A stretch of DNA of 64,000 bases from Jeotgalibaca ciconiae (GTDB lineage: Bacteria; Bacillota; Bacilli; Lactobacillales; Aerococcaceae). The notes beneath the pieces are model-generated. The model worked only from the letters and a program-made list of their open reading frames with translations. It ran no database searches and was not told the origin of the DNA. This document shows, piece by piece, positions 27,231 through 37,206 of this stretch. Numbering within the stretch: position 1 is the stretch's first letter; every line of letters starts with the position of its first letter. Made by a program: the position numbers and the translations under genes. Where the stretch lies: the NCBI RefSeq assembly GCF_003955755.1, contig NZ_CP034465.1, positions 620,001 through 684,000 on the forward strand. The letters are read 5' to 3'.

Positions 27231-29915
27231 ATGATCAAAAAGGAATGGGAGTTTATTTGGAAACATAAATTTCTTTTGGTTGTACTAGGTGCCGTTGCGT
27301 TGATTCCGGCACTTTATAATTTGATTTTTTTAGGAGCATTATGGGATCCTTATGGAAGTGTTGAAAATTTGCCTGTAGCTGTTGTAAATAAGGATCAAGC
27401 GGTAGCCTTTCAAGAACAAACATTGGAGATTGGAAATGAATTGATAACCAACTTGAAAGAAAATGAGAGTTTGGATTACCATTTTGTTTCTGCTGAAGAA
27501 GCAGAAACAGGACTATCAAATGGTGATTACTATTTAATTATTACCATTCCAGAAAACTTCTCTGAGAATGCTACGACATTATTAACAGATAATCCGCAAA
27601 AAATGGTGATCGATTATCAAACTTCAGAAGGTCACAATCTAATCGCTTCTAAGATGGCAGATTCTGCTGTGACTGAATTAAAGAACCAAGTTTCTGCAGA
27701 AGTTACTGAAATGTACAGTGAAACACTTTTGAAGCAATTCGATAAAATCGGGCTAGGTATGACAGAAGCAGCAGAGGGAAGCCAAAAATTAGAAGATGGT
27801 ACTGCCAAATTAACAGATGCCTCTCAAATGATTCAAGAAAATCTAGAAACATTAGCCGCTCGTTCATTGGAGTTTTCGGAAGGCAGCCAAACACTTCAAG
27901 CTGGCTTGCAAGAATACGTAACGGGTGTTGATCAAGTAAATGATGGCGCTAATCAATTAACGAGTGGGATTCGTTCACTGTCCAGTCAACTTCCAACATT
28001 AAGTTTGGGAATGGGAGATTTGAGTTCCGGTGCTCGTTCATTAACTTCAGGGATTCAACAGTATACAAATGGCGTTGATACAATCAATAGTGGTACATCA
28101 CAATTAAACGATGGTCTTAGTCAAGTGGTGGAACAAACGAAATCTTTTCCAGACCAAACCAAAGAGCTAAATGATGGTGCTCAAAAATTAGCTGAAAGTT
28201 TACAAGCAGTGACTATGAGTGCAGAAGATAAAGAACAATTAACGAATTATGTTGTGGGTGTTCAGTCCTATGTTCAACAAGTCTCTCAAATTCTTACCGA
28301 CTTGGATTTAAGCAGCTTAAATAACAGTGACCAAATCACCGCCTTCTTCCCAGCTATCAGCAATGATTTAGCACTCATGCAGGAAAGTATTTTTCAATTA
28401 AATGCTAATTTGGATGCGGCTAAAGATACGCTCAAAGTTAGTTACCAAGAAGATTTGGCTACGAATGCAATCGCAGTTATACAAGCTTTGACAGAAAGCG
28501 GCTTATCTTTAACAGATGAACAAAAATCTTTGGTTCTGTCAACCATGCAAAATCAGATGAGCAATACAGAAGCAGCTGCGGATCGTTTATCAATCGATAC
28601 TTCAGGAATTATGTCAGCCTTAAGCAGCTCACAAGTTGATCTGCAAAATCTTGCTAATGCTTTGTCTGCTCTAGAAAATATCCCCATGGACAAAGTCAGT
28701 GAACTAAAATCCGGAGCTGACCAATTGTCTACTAGTAGTTCCGCAGCAACAACAGCTTTGACTGCTGCAATCAATGGTTTATACAATATCCAAATGCAAG
28801 CGGCACCTGCTGCTCAAGCAATCGCTGACGGAACCAGTCAGTTAAACAATCGTATCCCTGCTTTGGTTGCTTCCTTACAACAATTGCAGGCAGGTAGCCA
28901 ATCTTTGGAAGACGGGACGAGCCAACTAATGCAGAACTCTCCAACTTTAACAGAGGGTGCAACTTCCTTATCTGAAGGGCTATTAACCGTAAATGATGGT
29001 ATTCCAGCATTAAATGAAGGAGTAAACGCCCTTTTGACCGGATCAAAATCATTATCAGCAGGCACCGAGGAGTTAACTGAAAACAGCGATCAACTTGTTT
29101 CGGGCACAAGTCAGCTCACTTTGGGAGCATCGCAAATCGCTCACGGCAGCACACAATTGGCAGATGGCGAAAAGCAAGTGACACATTCGTTAAGAGAAGT
29201 GAAAACGGGACTATCACAATTGAATGAACGTTTCTCTGCAAGTTCTGAACAAATTCAGCAAATCAATACCGATAAAAAATCGGCTAAGGCTGTTTCAGAA
29301 CCTATTGAAACAATGCATGAGGATAAAGCCAGAGTTGCAAATAATGGTACCTCGATGGCGCCTTATATGATGTCTGTAGCATTATTCATCGGTTCATTAA
29401 CTGTCAATATGATGTATGATGCTTTCGATCCAAAGAAAAAGCCAAGTTCAGCTATCGGATGGTGGGCAAGCAAGATGTCTGTTTTAGGGATTGTTGCTAT
29501 CTTGCAAGCTGCTCTTGTATTCCTTGTTTTAACAAATATTTTAGGAATGACTACCCTCCATCCCTTGAGAGTTTTCGGTTTCTTGATTTTAGAATCATTG
29601 ACGTTTATGTCAATCGTAACGCTGTTCAATCTTTTATTAGAAAAAGTCGGTTCATTCGTCATGCTACTTTTCATGATCCTACAATTAGCAGGTTCAGGAG
29701 GAACTTATCCAATTGTTTTATCAAATAACTTCTTCCAAAGTATTTACCGGTTCTTACCAATGACCTATGCAATTGATGCCTTGAGACAATCTATTTCCAT
29801 TGGAGGTACAATAAGTGCAGATGTTTTTTTATTTGTAGCATTATTACTAATAAGTAATATCTGCATGATTCTCTTCTTTACTCACAAAAAGAAACAGCAT
29901 TTAGAAACAATTTAA
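27231..29915 (+). CDS. YhgE/Pip family membrane protein
   Basis: An 894-residue protein with one N-terminal transmembrane helix (about 12-35), a long extracellular region with many repeats of the form L.xGxxQLxxG (heptad-like, very rich in Ser, Gly and Gln), and five C-terminal membrane helices. Homologues include Lactococcus phage infection protein Pip and components of small type VII (ESX-like) or drug-resistance systems. I start at ATG 27231, 7 bases after GAGGAG, not at upstream codons. It is probably controlled by the divergent TetR gene. Confidence 0.9.
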   Translation: MIKKEWEFIWKHKFLLVVLGAVALIPALYNLIFLGALWDPYGSVENLPVAVVNKDQAVAFQEQTLEIGNELITNLKENESLDYHFVSAEEAETGLSNGDYYLIITIPENFSENATTLLTDNPQKMVIDYQTSEGHNLIASKMADSAVTELKNQVSAEVTEMYSETLLKQFDKIGLGMTEAAEGSQKLEDGTAKLTDASQMIQENLETLAARSLEFSEGSQTLQAGLQEYVTGVDQVNDGANQLTSGIRSLSSQLPTLSLGMGDLSSGARSLTSGIQQYTNGVDTINSGTSQLNDGLSQVVEQTKSFPDQTKELNDGAQKLAESLQAVTMSAEDKEQLTNYVVGVQSYVQQVSQILTDLDLSSLNNSDQITAFFPAISNDLALMQESIFQLNANLDAAKDTLKVSYQEDLATNAIAVIQALTESGLSLTDEQKSLVLSTMQNQMSNTEAAADRLSIDTSGIMSALSSSQVDLQNLANALSALENIPMDKVSELKSGADQLSTSSSAATTALTAAINGLYNIQMQAAPAAQAIADGTSQLNNRIPALVASLQQLQAGSQSLEDGTSQLMQNSPTLTEGATSLSEGLLTVNDGIPALNEGVNALLTGSKSLSAGTEELTENSDQLVSGTSQLTLGASQIAHGSTQLADGEKQVTHSLREVKTGLSQLNERFSASSEQIQQINTDKKSAKAVSEPIETMHEDKARVANNGTSMAPYMMSVALFIGSLTVNMMYDAFDPKKKPSSAIGWWASKMSVLGIVAILQAALVFLVLTNILGMTTLHPLRVFGFLILESLTFMSIVTLFNLLLEKVGSFVMLLFMILQLAGSGGTYPIVLSNNFFQSIYRFLPMTYAIDALRQSISIGGTISADVFLFVALLLISNICMILFFTHKKKQHLETI

Positions 29916-29949
29916 TTTAAGACGTTTTAAAATTCAGAAAGGTTTCTTT

Positions 29950-29993
29950 GATGGAATGATACGGTAAAAATACCTTATCGTTCCATCTTTTTT
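29950..29993 (+). terminator. terminator of the YhgE/Pip gene
   Basis: A 17-base hairpin (GATGGAATGATACGGTA with near-complement) with TTTTTTAC after it. The rest of 29,994-30,296 has no supported gene. Confidence 0.8.
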
Positions 29994-30296
29994 ACTTTTT
30001 GTTATTTATCGCTTCTACTATAGTAAAACAAAAAAATTCTAAACCTTATTCTGAATCTCTCCTCCGCTGATTACAGAAGCAACCCCTTTAATGAACTCAT
30101 GGCAGAAATAAAAAAGGATCTTTCCACAGGAGTCTCACCATACCTAATTTTTGTTAGTAGGATTATTGTTCGATTCTCATATATACATATTGAAAAAAAG
30201 AAAAGAAGGTTCAAAAAATTTAGAAACTTACATTCTTGGATTTGTTGAAGCAGCCTTTCGAAAAAGGTAGGATAGAATTAAAAAGAAGGTGTTATT

Positions 30297-30611
30297 ATGA
30301 AAGTTGTCTTTCATATCGATGAATTAGAAAAATGGGAAGAAACCACAAAAAATGTCAAAAACCTGGTGAAAATCGCTCCAGAAATAGACACTGTCATTTT
30401 AGTCAACGGAATCGCAATCAATGGATTTCTAGAAGAGAAACATCTCTCCTTTATAAAAATGTCTGGAGTTCACTTTCATGCTTGCAATAATGCTCTCCAT
30501 GCTAACAATATAACGAAGGAACAGCTTCCAGAAAATGTCGTCATCGTTCCAGCAGGTGTACTTGATCTCATTGAGCTTCAAAGTGTGGGTTACGCCTACA
30601 TCAAACCATAA
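30297..30611 (+). CDS. DsrE family protein
   Basis: 104 residues of the DsrE/DsrF-like fold: MKVVFHIDE, VILVNGIAING, a conserved Cys in VHFHACNNALHANN (about residue 64), and the ending VVPAGV-type stretch with GYAYIKP. Related proteins move sulfur on a cysteine, but this stand-alone Firmicute branch has no proven role. A good AGAAGG lies upstream, and a strong terminator follows. Confidence 0.85.
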   Translation: MKVVFHIDELEKWEETTKNVKNLVKIAPEIDTVILVNGIAINGFLEEKHLSFIKMSGVHFHACNNALHANNITKEQLPENVVIVPAGVLDLIELQSVGYAYIKP

Positions 30612-30619
30612 TAAAAAGG

Positions 30620-30652
30620 GAGGATGATCTTTTTGGAGTCATCCTCTTTTTT
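30620..30652 (+). terminator. terminator of the DsrE-like gene
   Basis: GAGGATGA pairs with TCATCCTC around an 11-base loop, followed by TTTTTTG. Confidence 0.85.
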
Positions 30653-30662
30653 GATCATTTTT

Positions 30663-30790
30663 TTAAATAACGACGTTCGCTGCTTATTTGGCCTTTGAAC
30701 CCCATTATTTTTTTAAAATAACGATGTTCAATGCTTATTTAACCTTGGAACCCCATTTTTTTTAAAAAATAACGATGTTCGCTGATATTT
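30663..30790. repeat. tandem hairpin repeat, 51-bp period (locus 3)
   Basis: AATAACGA(C/T)GTTC occurs at 30666, 30717 and 30768, exactly 51 bases apart; the second and third are preceded by GAACCCCATT(A/T)TTTTT, so each can form an A/T-rich hairpin. The locus sits between convergent genes. Its GATGTTC core resembles locus 2. Confidence 0.75.
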
Positions 30791-30842
30791 TAGCAATTGA
30801 ATATCTTTCAACAGGAAACGATTTGAGTCGTGAACTTAAAAA

Positions 30843-31664
30843 TCAAGAATTGCCTTCTAACTGGTTCATCCCTGGAGTCAACTCTATTAATTTTTGATTG
30901 ATTCTTATCCATATCGATTGATAATTCGGATTGAATACTTGCTTTCCATTTGAAGAAAATACAATCCTCTTTGCATCTTCCATATATCGCTTAAATTCAA
31001 TATTTGTAACAAACCAAATATCTTTTTCATGTTTTGAAACTAATTCCGCGAACTCTTCGATCAAATCCCAATTGTTATCACCATCAAATTCGTAGCTATG
31101 TCCCCAAACATACATCAAATATAAATATTGACTTTTATGCAGCTCTACAAATTGTCTGCCCAACTCCATTAACTTTGCATTATGATGACAGCTAGCTTTC
31201 CATTCAAACCAATCCATCGGCAACTCAAAGTTATTTGAATTGCCAACCACTCTAGCATATTCTATGCCTAATAGTGGAAGTAAGCTTTTGATATTTTCAT
31301 TATAAGAACCGTTTGGATAAGAAAAACCTTGTACGGGATAGTATACTAATTCTTCTAGTGCCCTGCGATCCAATATTATTTCGTCCGCAACTTTTTCAAT
31401 GGGACACCGAGCAATCGTTGGATGGGTATAAGTGTGACCGGCAACTTCATGTCCAGCATACAATTCTTTTACTTCTGATTTTGGAATCCGCTCCTGATCA
31501 CCACTTTCTTCTGGAAATAATCCTCCATTCAGATGAAAAGTGCCCTTCAAACCATATTTATTAAAAATGCTAATCAACCTTCGATCAGCTTTCTTTCCAT
31601 CATCATAACTAAATGTAAGGGCTTTAAATTTACCATTTGGATAACAAATATAATATTGATTCAT
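30843..31664 (-). CDS. polysaccharide deacetylase family protein (CE4/NodB)
   Basis: A 273-residue NodB-type protein. The catalytic and metal residues are in LTFSYDDGKKADRR (Asp-Asp) and EVAGHTYTHPTIARCP (the two His), with GFSYPNGSYNENI as motif 3. No signal peptide or membrane segment is visible, so it may act in the cytoplasm or be a non-classical member. It is annotated in relatives as acting on sugars with N-acetyl groups. The substrate is unknown. Confidence 0.85.
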   Translation of the reverse strand: MNQYYICYPNGKFKALTFSYDDGKKADRRLISIFNKYGLKGTFHLNGGLFPEESGDQERIPKSEVKELYAGHEVAGHTYTHPTIARCPIEKVADEIILDRRALEELVYYPVQGFSYPNGSYNENIKSLLPLLGIEYARVVGNSNNFELPMDWFEWKASCHHNAKLMELGRQFVELHKSQYLYLMYVWGHSYEFDGDNNWDLIEEFAELVSKHEKDIWFVTNIEFKRYMEDAKRIVFSSNGKQVFNPNYQSIWIRINQKLIELTPGMNQLEGNS

Positions 31665-31763
31665 TTCATACCTTCCTTTTAATAAAATAGTTTTCTGTGC
31701 TTATTAGTTCATACTTCTTTACTTATCACCTATTTCCAAAGGTCTCATTCCTAGTTGTTATGT

Positions 31764-32243
31764 TTATTCAGATGATTCACCCTGATAATCTTCACAGACA
31801 ATGCCGTGCGATTTGCACCATTCTATGGCGATTTCTTTCAAAGCATTTTCATAAAACTCATACCATGCCTCTAGCAAATTGTGTTTTCTGACATTCTCCT
31901 TGAATCTACGAAAGGCTCCTTTTCCCTGCAAATCATCGTACATCATTTCACCAACCCTTTCATTCTCGGTGGAAAGACAGAATCTCTCCATTATCTCATA
32001 CTCATGGATGTCAAATTGACTCGGTAAATCAATCCAGTGCCCATCGTATAAAATTTCAGCAGCTTTTTTTATTGTCCCTTGCTGCCAACTAGGATAGTTT
32101 TCTAGTGGTGAATCATTTTCGGCCGCTTCAAATTCTTCATCTGAAATGGATTCCAGCTCTCCTGTTTCCTTGTTTAGAAAGGAACGAAATGTATCTCCTT
32201 GAGACTCTATCTCTTGAATAATTTCTTCTAACTTAACTTTCAT
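31764..32243 (-). CDS. UPF0158 family protein
   Basis: A 159-residue acidic protein of the UPF0158 family, seen from DDLQGKGAFRRFKENVRKH and the ending ALKEIAIEWCKSHGI. The N-terminal half is a helix-rich acidic region. No function is established for the family. It lies on the minus strand 100 bases from the deacetylase, with a ribosome binding site GAGG at the start. Confidence 0.85.
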   Translation of the reverse strand: MKVKLEEIIQEIESQGDTFRSFLNKETGELESISDEEFEAAENDSPLENYPSWQQGTIKKAAEILYDGHWIDLPSQFDIHEYEIMERFCLSTENERVGEMMYDDLQGKGAFRRFKENVRKHNLLEAWYEFYENALKEIAIEWCKSHGIVCEDYQGESSE

Positions 32244-32502
32244 AACAATTGCCTCCTTTTCAATCCTCCTTCCTACTATTATAATATAAAATACCCATCA
32301 GAAGAGAAATTCTAGTAATTACTTTCAAAAAAAGTGGTCTTATTATTGTTTTTCATTTGAGTAACCCAACTTTAACTTTTTACTTTAAAAAGCTTCTAAA
32401 TGCTTCAAAAATGTTTTCTCTCACCTATTCCTTTATAATGAATATCAAAACTGATGATAAGAGATCGAATCCAAAATTATAGAACACAAGGAGATGGCGA
32501 CC

Positions 32503-33972
32503 ATGAAAAACAACAAAAAAGATTATCAGGCCTTAGCTACAAAAGTGATTGAATTGGTAGGAGGAGAAAAAAATATCGAGAGCGTCATTCATTGCGTGAC
32601 TCGACTTCGTTTTTATTTAAAAGACGATCGCTTACCGAAAAAAGATGAAATTGAAAATCTTGATGGTGTTATGGGTATAGTAGAAGCCGGCGGGCAATTC
32701 CAAGTCGTCGTCGGTCCTGCAGTCGATGATATCTACAAAGAAACCATGGCACAGCTGTCTGTTACTGACAATGGCTCCTTTGATGAACAAACAAGTTCAA
32801 GTTCTTCTGAAAATCGTACAGCACTAGAGAAAGTGAAGCATGCCTTGAATCAATTACTGGGAATTATTACGGGTTCGATGATGCCCATCATCAGTATTTT
32901 AGCAGCTTCCGGAATTATAAAAAGTATTCTCGCTATCCTAACTACTACAAATCTTATTTCTGATTCAGGCAGTATTTATTTGATGATTAATGCGATGGCT
33001 GATGCAGTTTTTTATTTTTTACCAATTTTAATTGGTTTTAATGCAGCAAAGCGAATAGATGGTAATCCTTTGTTGACTGCAGTTGTCGGAGGAGTTATTA
33101 TCCATCCTACTGTTCTTGACGCTGCCAATAATGGCTTGGATATTTTAAATCTGGGGAATTTTAATTTTCCCTTTGTAGCTTATACGTATTCTATTTTTCC
33201 TATGATTCTTGCTGCCTGGCTAGTGAAAAAAATAGAACTTTGGTTAAAAAAGTGGGTGCCTCTTTATATTCAAGCAATTTTCATCCCGATTGTAGTCATC
33301 GGTGTCGTATCCACAACAACGTTCTTGTTCACCGGTCCTGTCATTACCTGGCTTTCACAAGCTTTAGCCGTGGGACTCCAATCCTTACTGAGCTTGAATG
33401 CTCCTATCTTTGGTGCTATTATTGATGGCTTTTATCAAATTCTAGTAATTTTCGGATTGCATTGGGGAATCATCCCGATTTACGTTAATGATTTTGCCAC
33501 ACTAGGTTATAGCTATCTCTCTGCCATGGTAAGTGTCCCCATTGTCGCGCAAGGTGGCGCAGCTCTAGCTGTAGCAGTAAAATCAAAGAAAGCAAAAATA
33601 AAAGAACTGGGCTATGCTGGTGCAATCTCAGCATTTTGTGGCATTACCGAACCCGCTATTTACGGGATCAATTTACGCTTTCGTAAACCATTTATCTGTG
33701 CAAGTATTGCCAGTGCAGTCGGTGGATTTATGACAGGGATATTCCGAATCAATATGTGGAGTATCATTGGATCAATCATTGGTCTTCCTTCATTTATTGA
33801 TCCGGTCAATGGCATCACTTCCAACTTTTGGTATGCCGTTCTCGTCACAGTCGTAACTCTCGCTCTATCGTTCGTACTGACTTATATGTGGGGTTACAAC
33901 GATACCATGGAAATGCAAGAAAAACGTCAAAAACCAAAAAATCCTGCTAAAGAAAAACTTGCCAAATTATAA
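32503..33972 (+). CDS. PTS transporter subunit IIBC (glucose/beta-glucoside/sucrose-type superfamily)
   Basis: A 489-residue sugar PTS protein. The IIB domain is at residues 1-80 with phosphorylation Cys in VIHCVTRLRF, followed by a linker rich in Ser and the IIC domain with about ten helices, including GxTEPAIYGINLRFRKPF (here CGITEPAIYG). No IIA domain or PTS regulator adjoins it, so it must use IIA from another locus. ATG 32503 lies 9 bases after AAGGAG. The sugar cannot be told. Repeat A copy 2 begins at its stop codon. Confidence 0.9.
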   Translation: MKNNKKDYQALATKVIELVGGEKNIESVIHCVTRLRFYLKDDRLPKKDEIENLDGVMGIVEAGGQFQVVVGPAVDDIYKETMAQLSVTDNGSFDEQTSSSSSENRTALEKVKHALNQLLGIITGSMMPIISILAASGIIKSILAILTTTNLISDSGSIYLMINAMADAVFYFLPILIGFNAAKRIDGNPLLTAVVGGVIIHPTVLDAANNGLDILNLGNFNFPFVAYTYSIFPMILAAWLVKKIELWLKKWVPLYIQAIFIPIVVIGVVSTTTFLFTGPVITWLSQALAVGLQSLLSLNAPIFGAIIDGFYQILVIFGLHWGIIPIYVNDFATLGYSYLSAMVSVPIVAQGGAALAVAVKSKKAKIKELGYAGAISAFCGITEPAIYGINLRFRKPFICASIASAVGGFMTGIFRINMWSIIGSIIGLPSFIDPVNGITSNFWYAVLVTVVTLALSFVLTYMWGYNDTMEMQEKRQKPKNPAKEKLAKL

Positions 33973-34184
33973 GAAAAGCGGACAAGTCCGCCTTGGCCTA
34001 TGAAAAAATAGGAAATTTGACCCTGAATTGTCAGGAGACTTCACGCTTCAGCGGGTTAGTCGAATGATATGCGTTAGCGAGCAGCGAAGCGCGCAATGGG
34101 GCAAATTTATCTTTTTTTCATTAGGTCAGGACTTGGGAGCTAGACATTGATGGCTGAACTTATAATTCCCTAGTCTATAAAAAA
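33969..34184 (+). repeat. MITE-like repeat A, copy 2 (full length)
   Basis: A full 216-bp copy, almost identical to the copy at 37,207. It begins ATAAGAAAAGCGGACAAG overlapping the PTS stop codon and ends CTATAAAAAA. The internal inverted arms (CTATGAAAAAATAGGAAATT and the complement of TTTATCTTTTTTTCATTAG) can fold into one long hairpin. Confidence 0.9.
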
Positions 34185-34185
34185 G

Positions 34186-34213
34186 AAGACGAGCAGATAT
34201 TTCTGTTCGTCTT
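34186..34213 (-). terminator. terminator of the 101-residue protein gene
   Basis: AAGACGAGCAGA pairs with TCTGTTCGTCTT (one G-T), with a T run on the minus strand; it abuts the end of repeat A copy 2. Confidence 0.8.
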
Positions 34214-34240
34214 TCTTAGGTTAGGCATAAATATACTTCT

Positions 34241-34546
34241 TTACAATAAGTTTCGCTTTTCCATTTCATTTCTGTATAGTTGATTAATTTCTTCCTGCAT
34301 ACGGATATGTGATTTATAGAAAATGCCATAAACAAAAAAACTAACAAAATGATTCCCTTTATTTCTTTCCGTCGTTTCGTATAATCGTATTAATTGTTTA
34401 TCGTCAATTTTCCCTTTAGCAATTCTTTTTTCTAAAGAGCGCAGAGTCATTTTTGAAAGCAGACTCGTATATAGCCCAAACAACACATATATTCCGAAGA
34501 TAGTAATTAACAACAAAATAATTTGTCCTGATACTTCTTTTCCCAT
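34241..34546 (-). CDS. small membrane-anchored protein of unknown function
   Basis: 101 residues with one transmembrane helix at about 8-28 (IILLLITIFGIYVLFGLY) and a basic, mainly helical cytosolic remainder. It lies 57 bases downstream of the YibF-like gene on the same strand and before a terminator, so it may be the last gene of that operon. No known domain was recognised. Confidence 0.65.
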   Translation of the reverse strand: MGKEVSGQIILLLITIFGIYVLFGLYTSLLSKMTLRSLEKRIAKGKIDDKQLIRLYETTERNKGNHFVSFFVYGIFYKSHIRMQEEINQLYRNEMEKRNLL

Positions 34547-34603
34547 GTCAATAATCCCTTCAAATAAAATATAAGGTAATCATAGCCTACTTCTTACACA
34601 ATT

Positions 34604-35371
34604 TCATTTTTTCTGCTTTTTGTATGTAACTAAACTATAGGCAGTGAGCCAAGCAGTAATAGGAATAATCAGGATAGCCCCTGCTCCTGTACAAAAAATA
34701 GAAATCACTTCTGAACTGAATACTTTAGAATTTACTACTTCGCCAAAAGAGTAGGCTAAATCTTTAAACCAAATGATCAAAGCCAGATATCCGCCAATAA
34801 AAGCAAAAAATAAAGTATTGGTAGTAGTGCCTAGAATATCTTTCCCAACATTCATTCCCGATTTGAAAAGCTTATGACTATCCAAAGAGGGATTATGTTG
34901 ATAAATTTCATTCATTGCAGATGAAATGGAAATAGCCGTATCTGTGATGGCACCAATCGTTCCCATAATAATCGTAGAAATCGCTATTTTGCTAAAGTCG
35001 ATGCCGACATTGAACGAGAAAAACTGTAACTCTTCTACTTCTTCTATTCCAAACCCTTGTATTTTAGATCTCTCCACAATTACAAAAATAAGCAGAATCA
35101 AAAAAACTAAGGTGATGATGGTAGAAATAATGGCTGTAATTGATTTGAAATTGAACTTATTGATATAAAATAAATTCACGTAACTGATTGCCATACAAGC
35201 GAGCAGCGTAATAACAATCGGATTATTTCCTTGATTTGCCATCAAAAAAATCGCTAGCAGTATGACACCAAAATTAAAAAATAAAGCCATAAAAGATCGT
35301 ATTCCTTTTTCTCCTCCAATGACTTTCATGAGCACAAATAAAATAATTGCCAGCCCAACTAATACATTCAT
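34604..35371 (-). CDS. YibE/F family membrane protein (YibF-like)
   Basis: A 255-residue membrane protein with about seven helices and the family phrase GTIGAITDTAISISSAM plus GKDILGTTTNTLFFAF. It overlaps the YibE-like gene by 4 bases. The two are a conserved pair of unknown transport or signalling function in Lactobacillales. Confidence 0.85.
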   Translation of the reverse strand: MNVLVGLAIILFVLMKVIGGEKGIRSFMALFFNFGVILLAIFLMANQGNNPIVITLLACMAISYVNLFYINKFNFKSITAIISTIITLVFLILLIFVIVERSKIQGFGIEEVEELQFFSFNVGIDFSKIAISTIIMGTIGAITDTAISISSAMNEIYQHNPSLDSHKLFKSGMNVGKDILGTTTNTLFFAFIGGYLALIIWFKDLAYSFGEVVNSKVFSSEVISIFCTGAGAILIIPITAWLTAYSLVTYKKQKK

Positions 35372-36483
35372 TTCACTGTCCTCCTCTTCTGAATAAAATA
35401 AGTCGCCGTGTAAATACTGATTGGAATCGTTAATACAATTCCAATGCTTCCAACCAGCGCTCTAGTCAATTCTAAGGACAAATTCATTGATAAGATATAA
35501 TTTACTGCTACGCCATTTTTCAAGTAAAGAAGAATCATGGGTATACTGCCACTGACATAAGCAAAAAACAAGACGTTTGCCATCGTTCCCATGATATCTT
35601 TGCCTATTTCTCTGCCAGATATCTTTAGATTCTTTAGTGGAATACTGTTATTTTTGTCATTTAATTCATACAGCGAAGAAGTAATCGTAATGGCGATATC
35701 CATTACGGCTCCTAATGACCCTACCAGAATACTGGCTAGAAATACTCTTTGAGGATTTCGCGTTATAAACTCCATCTCCTCATATCTGAGCCCTTTCCCA
35801 CCAGTCAAAACTATCACAATATAAGCGATCAACAAGGCGGAAAAAGTACCCGCCAGAGTCGCAATAATAGCTGCGTAAGTTTTCTCATTATTTCCGCTGA
35901 CTAAAATCAAAGAAACGATTGTAAAGAAGATGACTAAACCGCTGCAAGTCAGTAAGAGTCCGACGTTTTGTAAACTAGTGTAATAATGCATGGCGACCAT
36001 TAAGACTAGGACGTTGACCAGTAAACTAACAAGAGAAAACAAACCACTTTTCCTCCCCACAATCAATACAGTCAATATAAATAACCATGCTGCTCCTAAA
36101 ACATATACATCTCGTTTAGGTCCATCAATACGACCTTCATAATATTGATCCCCCTCACTTTCAATCGTCACGAAAATCATATCACCTACTTGATATTCCT
36201 GATCTACTGTTCCAGATGATGCGTATTGATTTTCCAATAAGATTAATTGTCCTTTTTGAACGCCGTTTTTTATTTCACCGATCAATTGCTGTTGAAACAA
36301 ATGATCTTTATTTTCAAGTGAGTCAACCGTTTCTTGTTCAACGGTCAGTGTTGCTTCTACGACTTCTGCTATCGATTGTTCATATAGATAGAAGTTATTT
36401 TGTACAAACCACATAGATGTCACTATGCAGAGTAATATAGTGCCATATATAAAAAATGCTTTTTTCTTCCATTTGATTTTCAA
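35368..36483 (-). CDS. YibE/F family membrane protein (YibE-like)
   Basis: A 371-residue protein: one N-terminal transmembrane helix, an extracellular OB-like region (about residues 35-125, with YQVGDMIFVTIES) and a C-terminal block of seven or so helices carrying GSLGAVMDIAITITSSL and GKDIMGTMANVLFFAYV. This is the usual YibE layout. It is the first gene of the pair and overlaps the next by 4 bases. Confidence 0.87.
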   Translation of the reverse strand: MKIKWKKKAFFIYGTILLCIVTSMWFVQNNFYLYEQSIAEVVEATLTVEQETVDSLENKDHLFQQQLIGEIKNGVQKGQLILLENQYASSGTVDQEYQVGDMIFVTIESEGDQYYEGRIDGPKRDVYVLGAAWLFILTVLIVGRKSGLFSLVSLLVNVLVLMVAMHYYTSLQNVGLLLTCSGLVIFFTIVSLILVSGNNEKTYAAIIATLAGTFSALLIAYIVIVLTGGKGLRYEEMEFITRNPQRVFLASILVGSLGAVMDIAITITSSLYELNDKNNSIPLKNLKISGREIGKDIMGTMANVLFFAYVSGSIPMILLYLKNGVAVNYILSMNLSLELTRALVGSIGIVLTIPISIYTATYFIQKRRTVK

Positions 36484-36915
36484 AGGTATGCCCCCATTGT
36501 AAAAATTGCTATTCCCTCACTCCGATTTTTACATATAAAGTCAGAAAATCTAGCATTTGTATTGTATCACACAAGTTTTTTGTGATAAATAACTGGGTGT
36601 TTATGGGAGAATAAACAAAGCATACATAAGAGAGCGCTCACCTCTTAAATGACAAGCGATGAATTCGCTCAAGTTTAGAAATAATGTAATTGGCAGTAAT
36701 GCCACTTACAAAAGGAATTTCTTTCGAACGTTCAATATGCAAGTGCAATTAGTTTTCTTTAGAGTATCAGTGAATCAGATTGTTCCACTGATACCTATCT
36801 TCTTATCACAACAAAAGAAAAACTCTATTCAAAAATCAGTTCTTTTACAAGTTCGACATCGATTATGTATCTATTGAATATCCTCTATTCCATTTTTTTT
36901 CAAAAGACTATCATA

Positions 36916-37012
36916 GCGAAGTTTCTACTGTGACAAAATTCTCTTTTTCAGCAAGGTAGGACTAACAGATGGATGTAGAAAGCAGAACTTATAATCCACT
37001 AGTTTAGTCGAA
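36916..37012 (+). repeat. MITE-like repeat A, degenerate copy
   Basis: The stretch keeps GCGAAG, CTCTTTTTCA, GGTAGGACT and GCAGAACTTATAATCCACTAGT in the same order as repeat A but is strongly diverged. It is an old copy 200 bases from the full copy 3. The rest of the 36,484-37,481 gap has no supported gene. Confidence 0.6.
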
Positions 37013-37080
37013 GAGGATTTCCTTATAGCCATGCTGAATAGAAATGCTTTCCATAAACAACTCCTTCTATCTAATAAAAT

Positions 37081-37120
37081 GTGCAAGCTTCAGATGTATT
37101 TTACTGTTTGAAGCTTGCAC
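37081..37120 (-). terminator. isolated 12-bp inverted repeat
   Basis: GTGCAAGCTTCA and TGAAGCTTGCAC are perfect complements around a 16-base loop, with TTTTATT on the minus side. The only minus-strand unit upstream is the micro-protein gene (ends 37482), on the other side of repeat copy 3, so it may be its terminator or a leftover. Confidence 0.5.
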
Positions 37121-37206
37121 TTTCCTCGAGATCCGTTACTTATCAGCTAAAAATCACCGTTCATACCGTATTCGTAAGTTCATAAATATGCACCGTGCAG
37201 ATATTC

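Noticed and set aside
30102-30250. Plus-strand frame of about 49 residues starting at an ATG in the gap after the YhgE/Pip gene
   Set aside because: No ribosome binding site, low-complexity basic tail, no paralogue in the window; not enough to call a gene.
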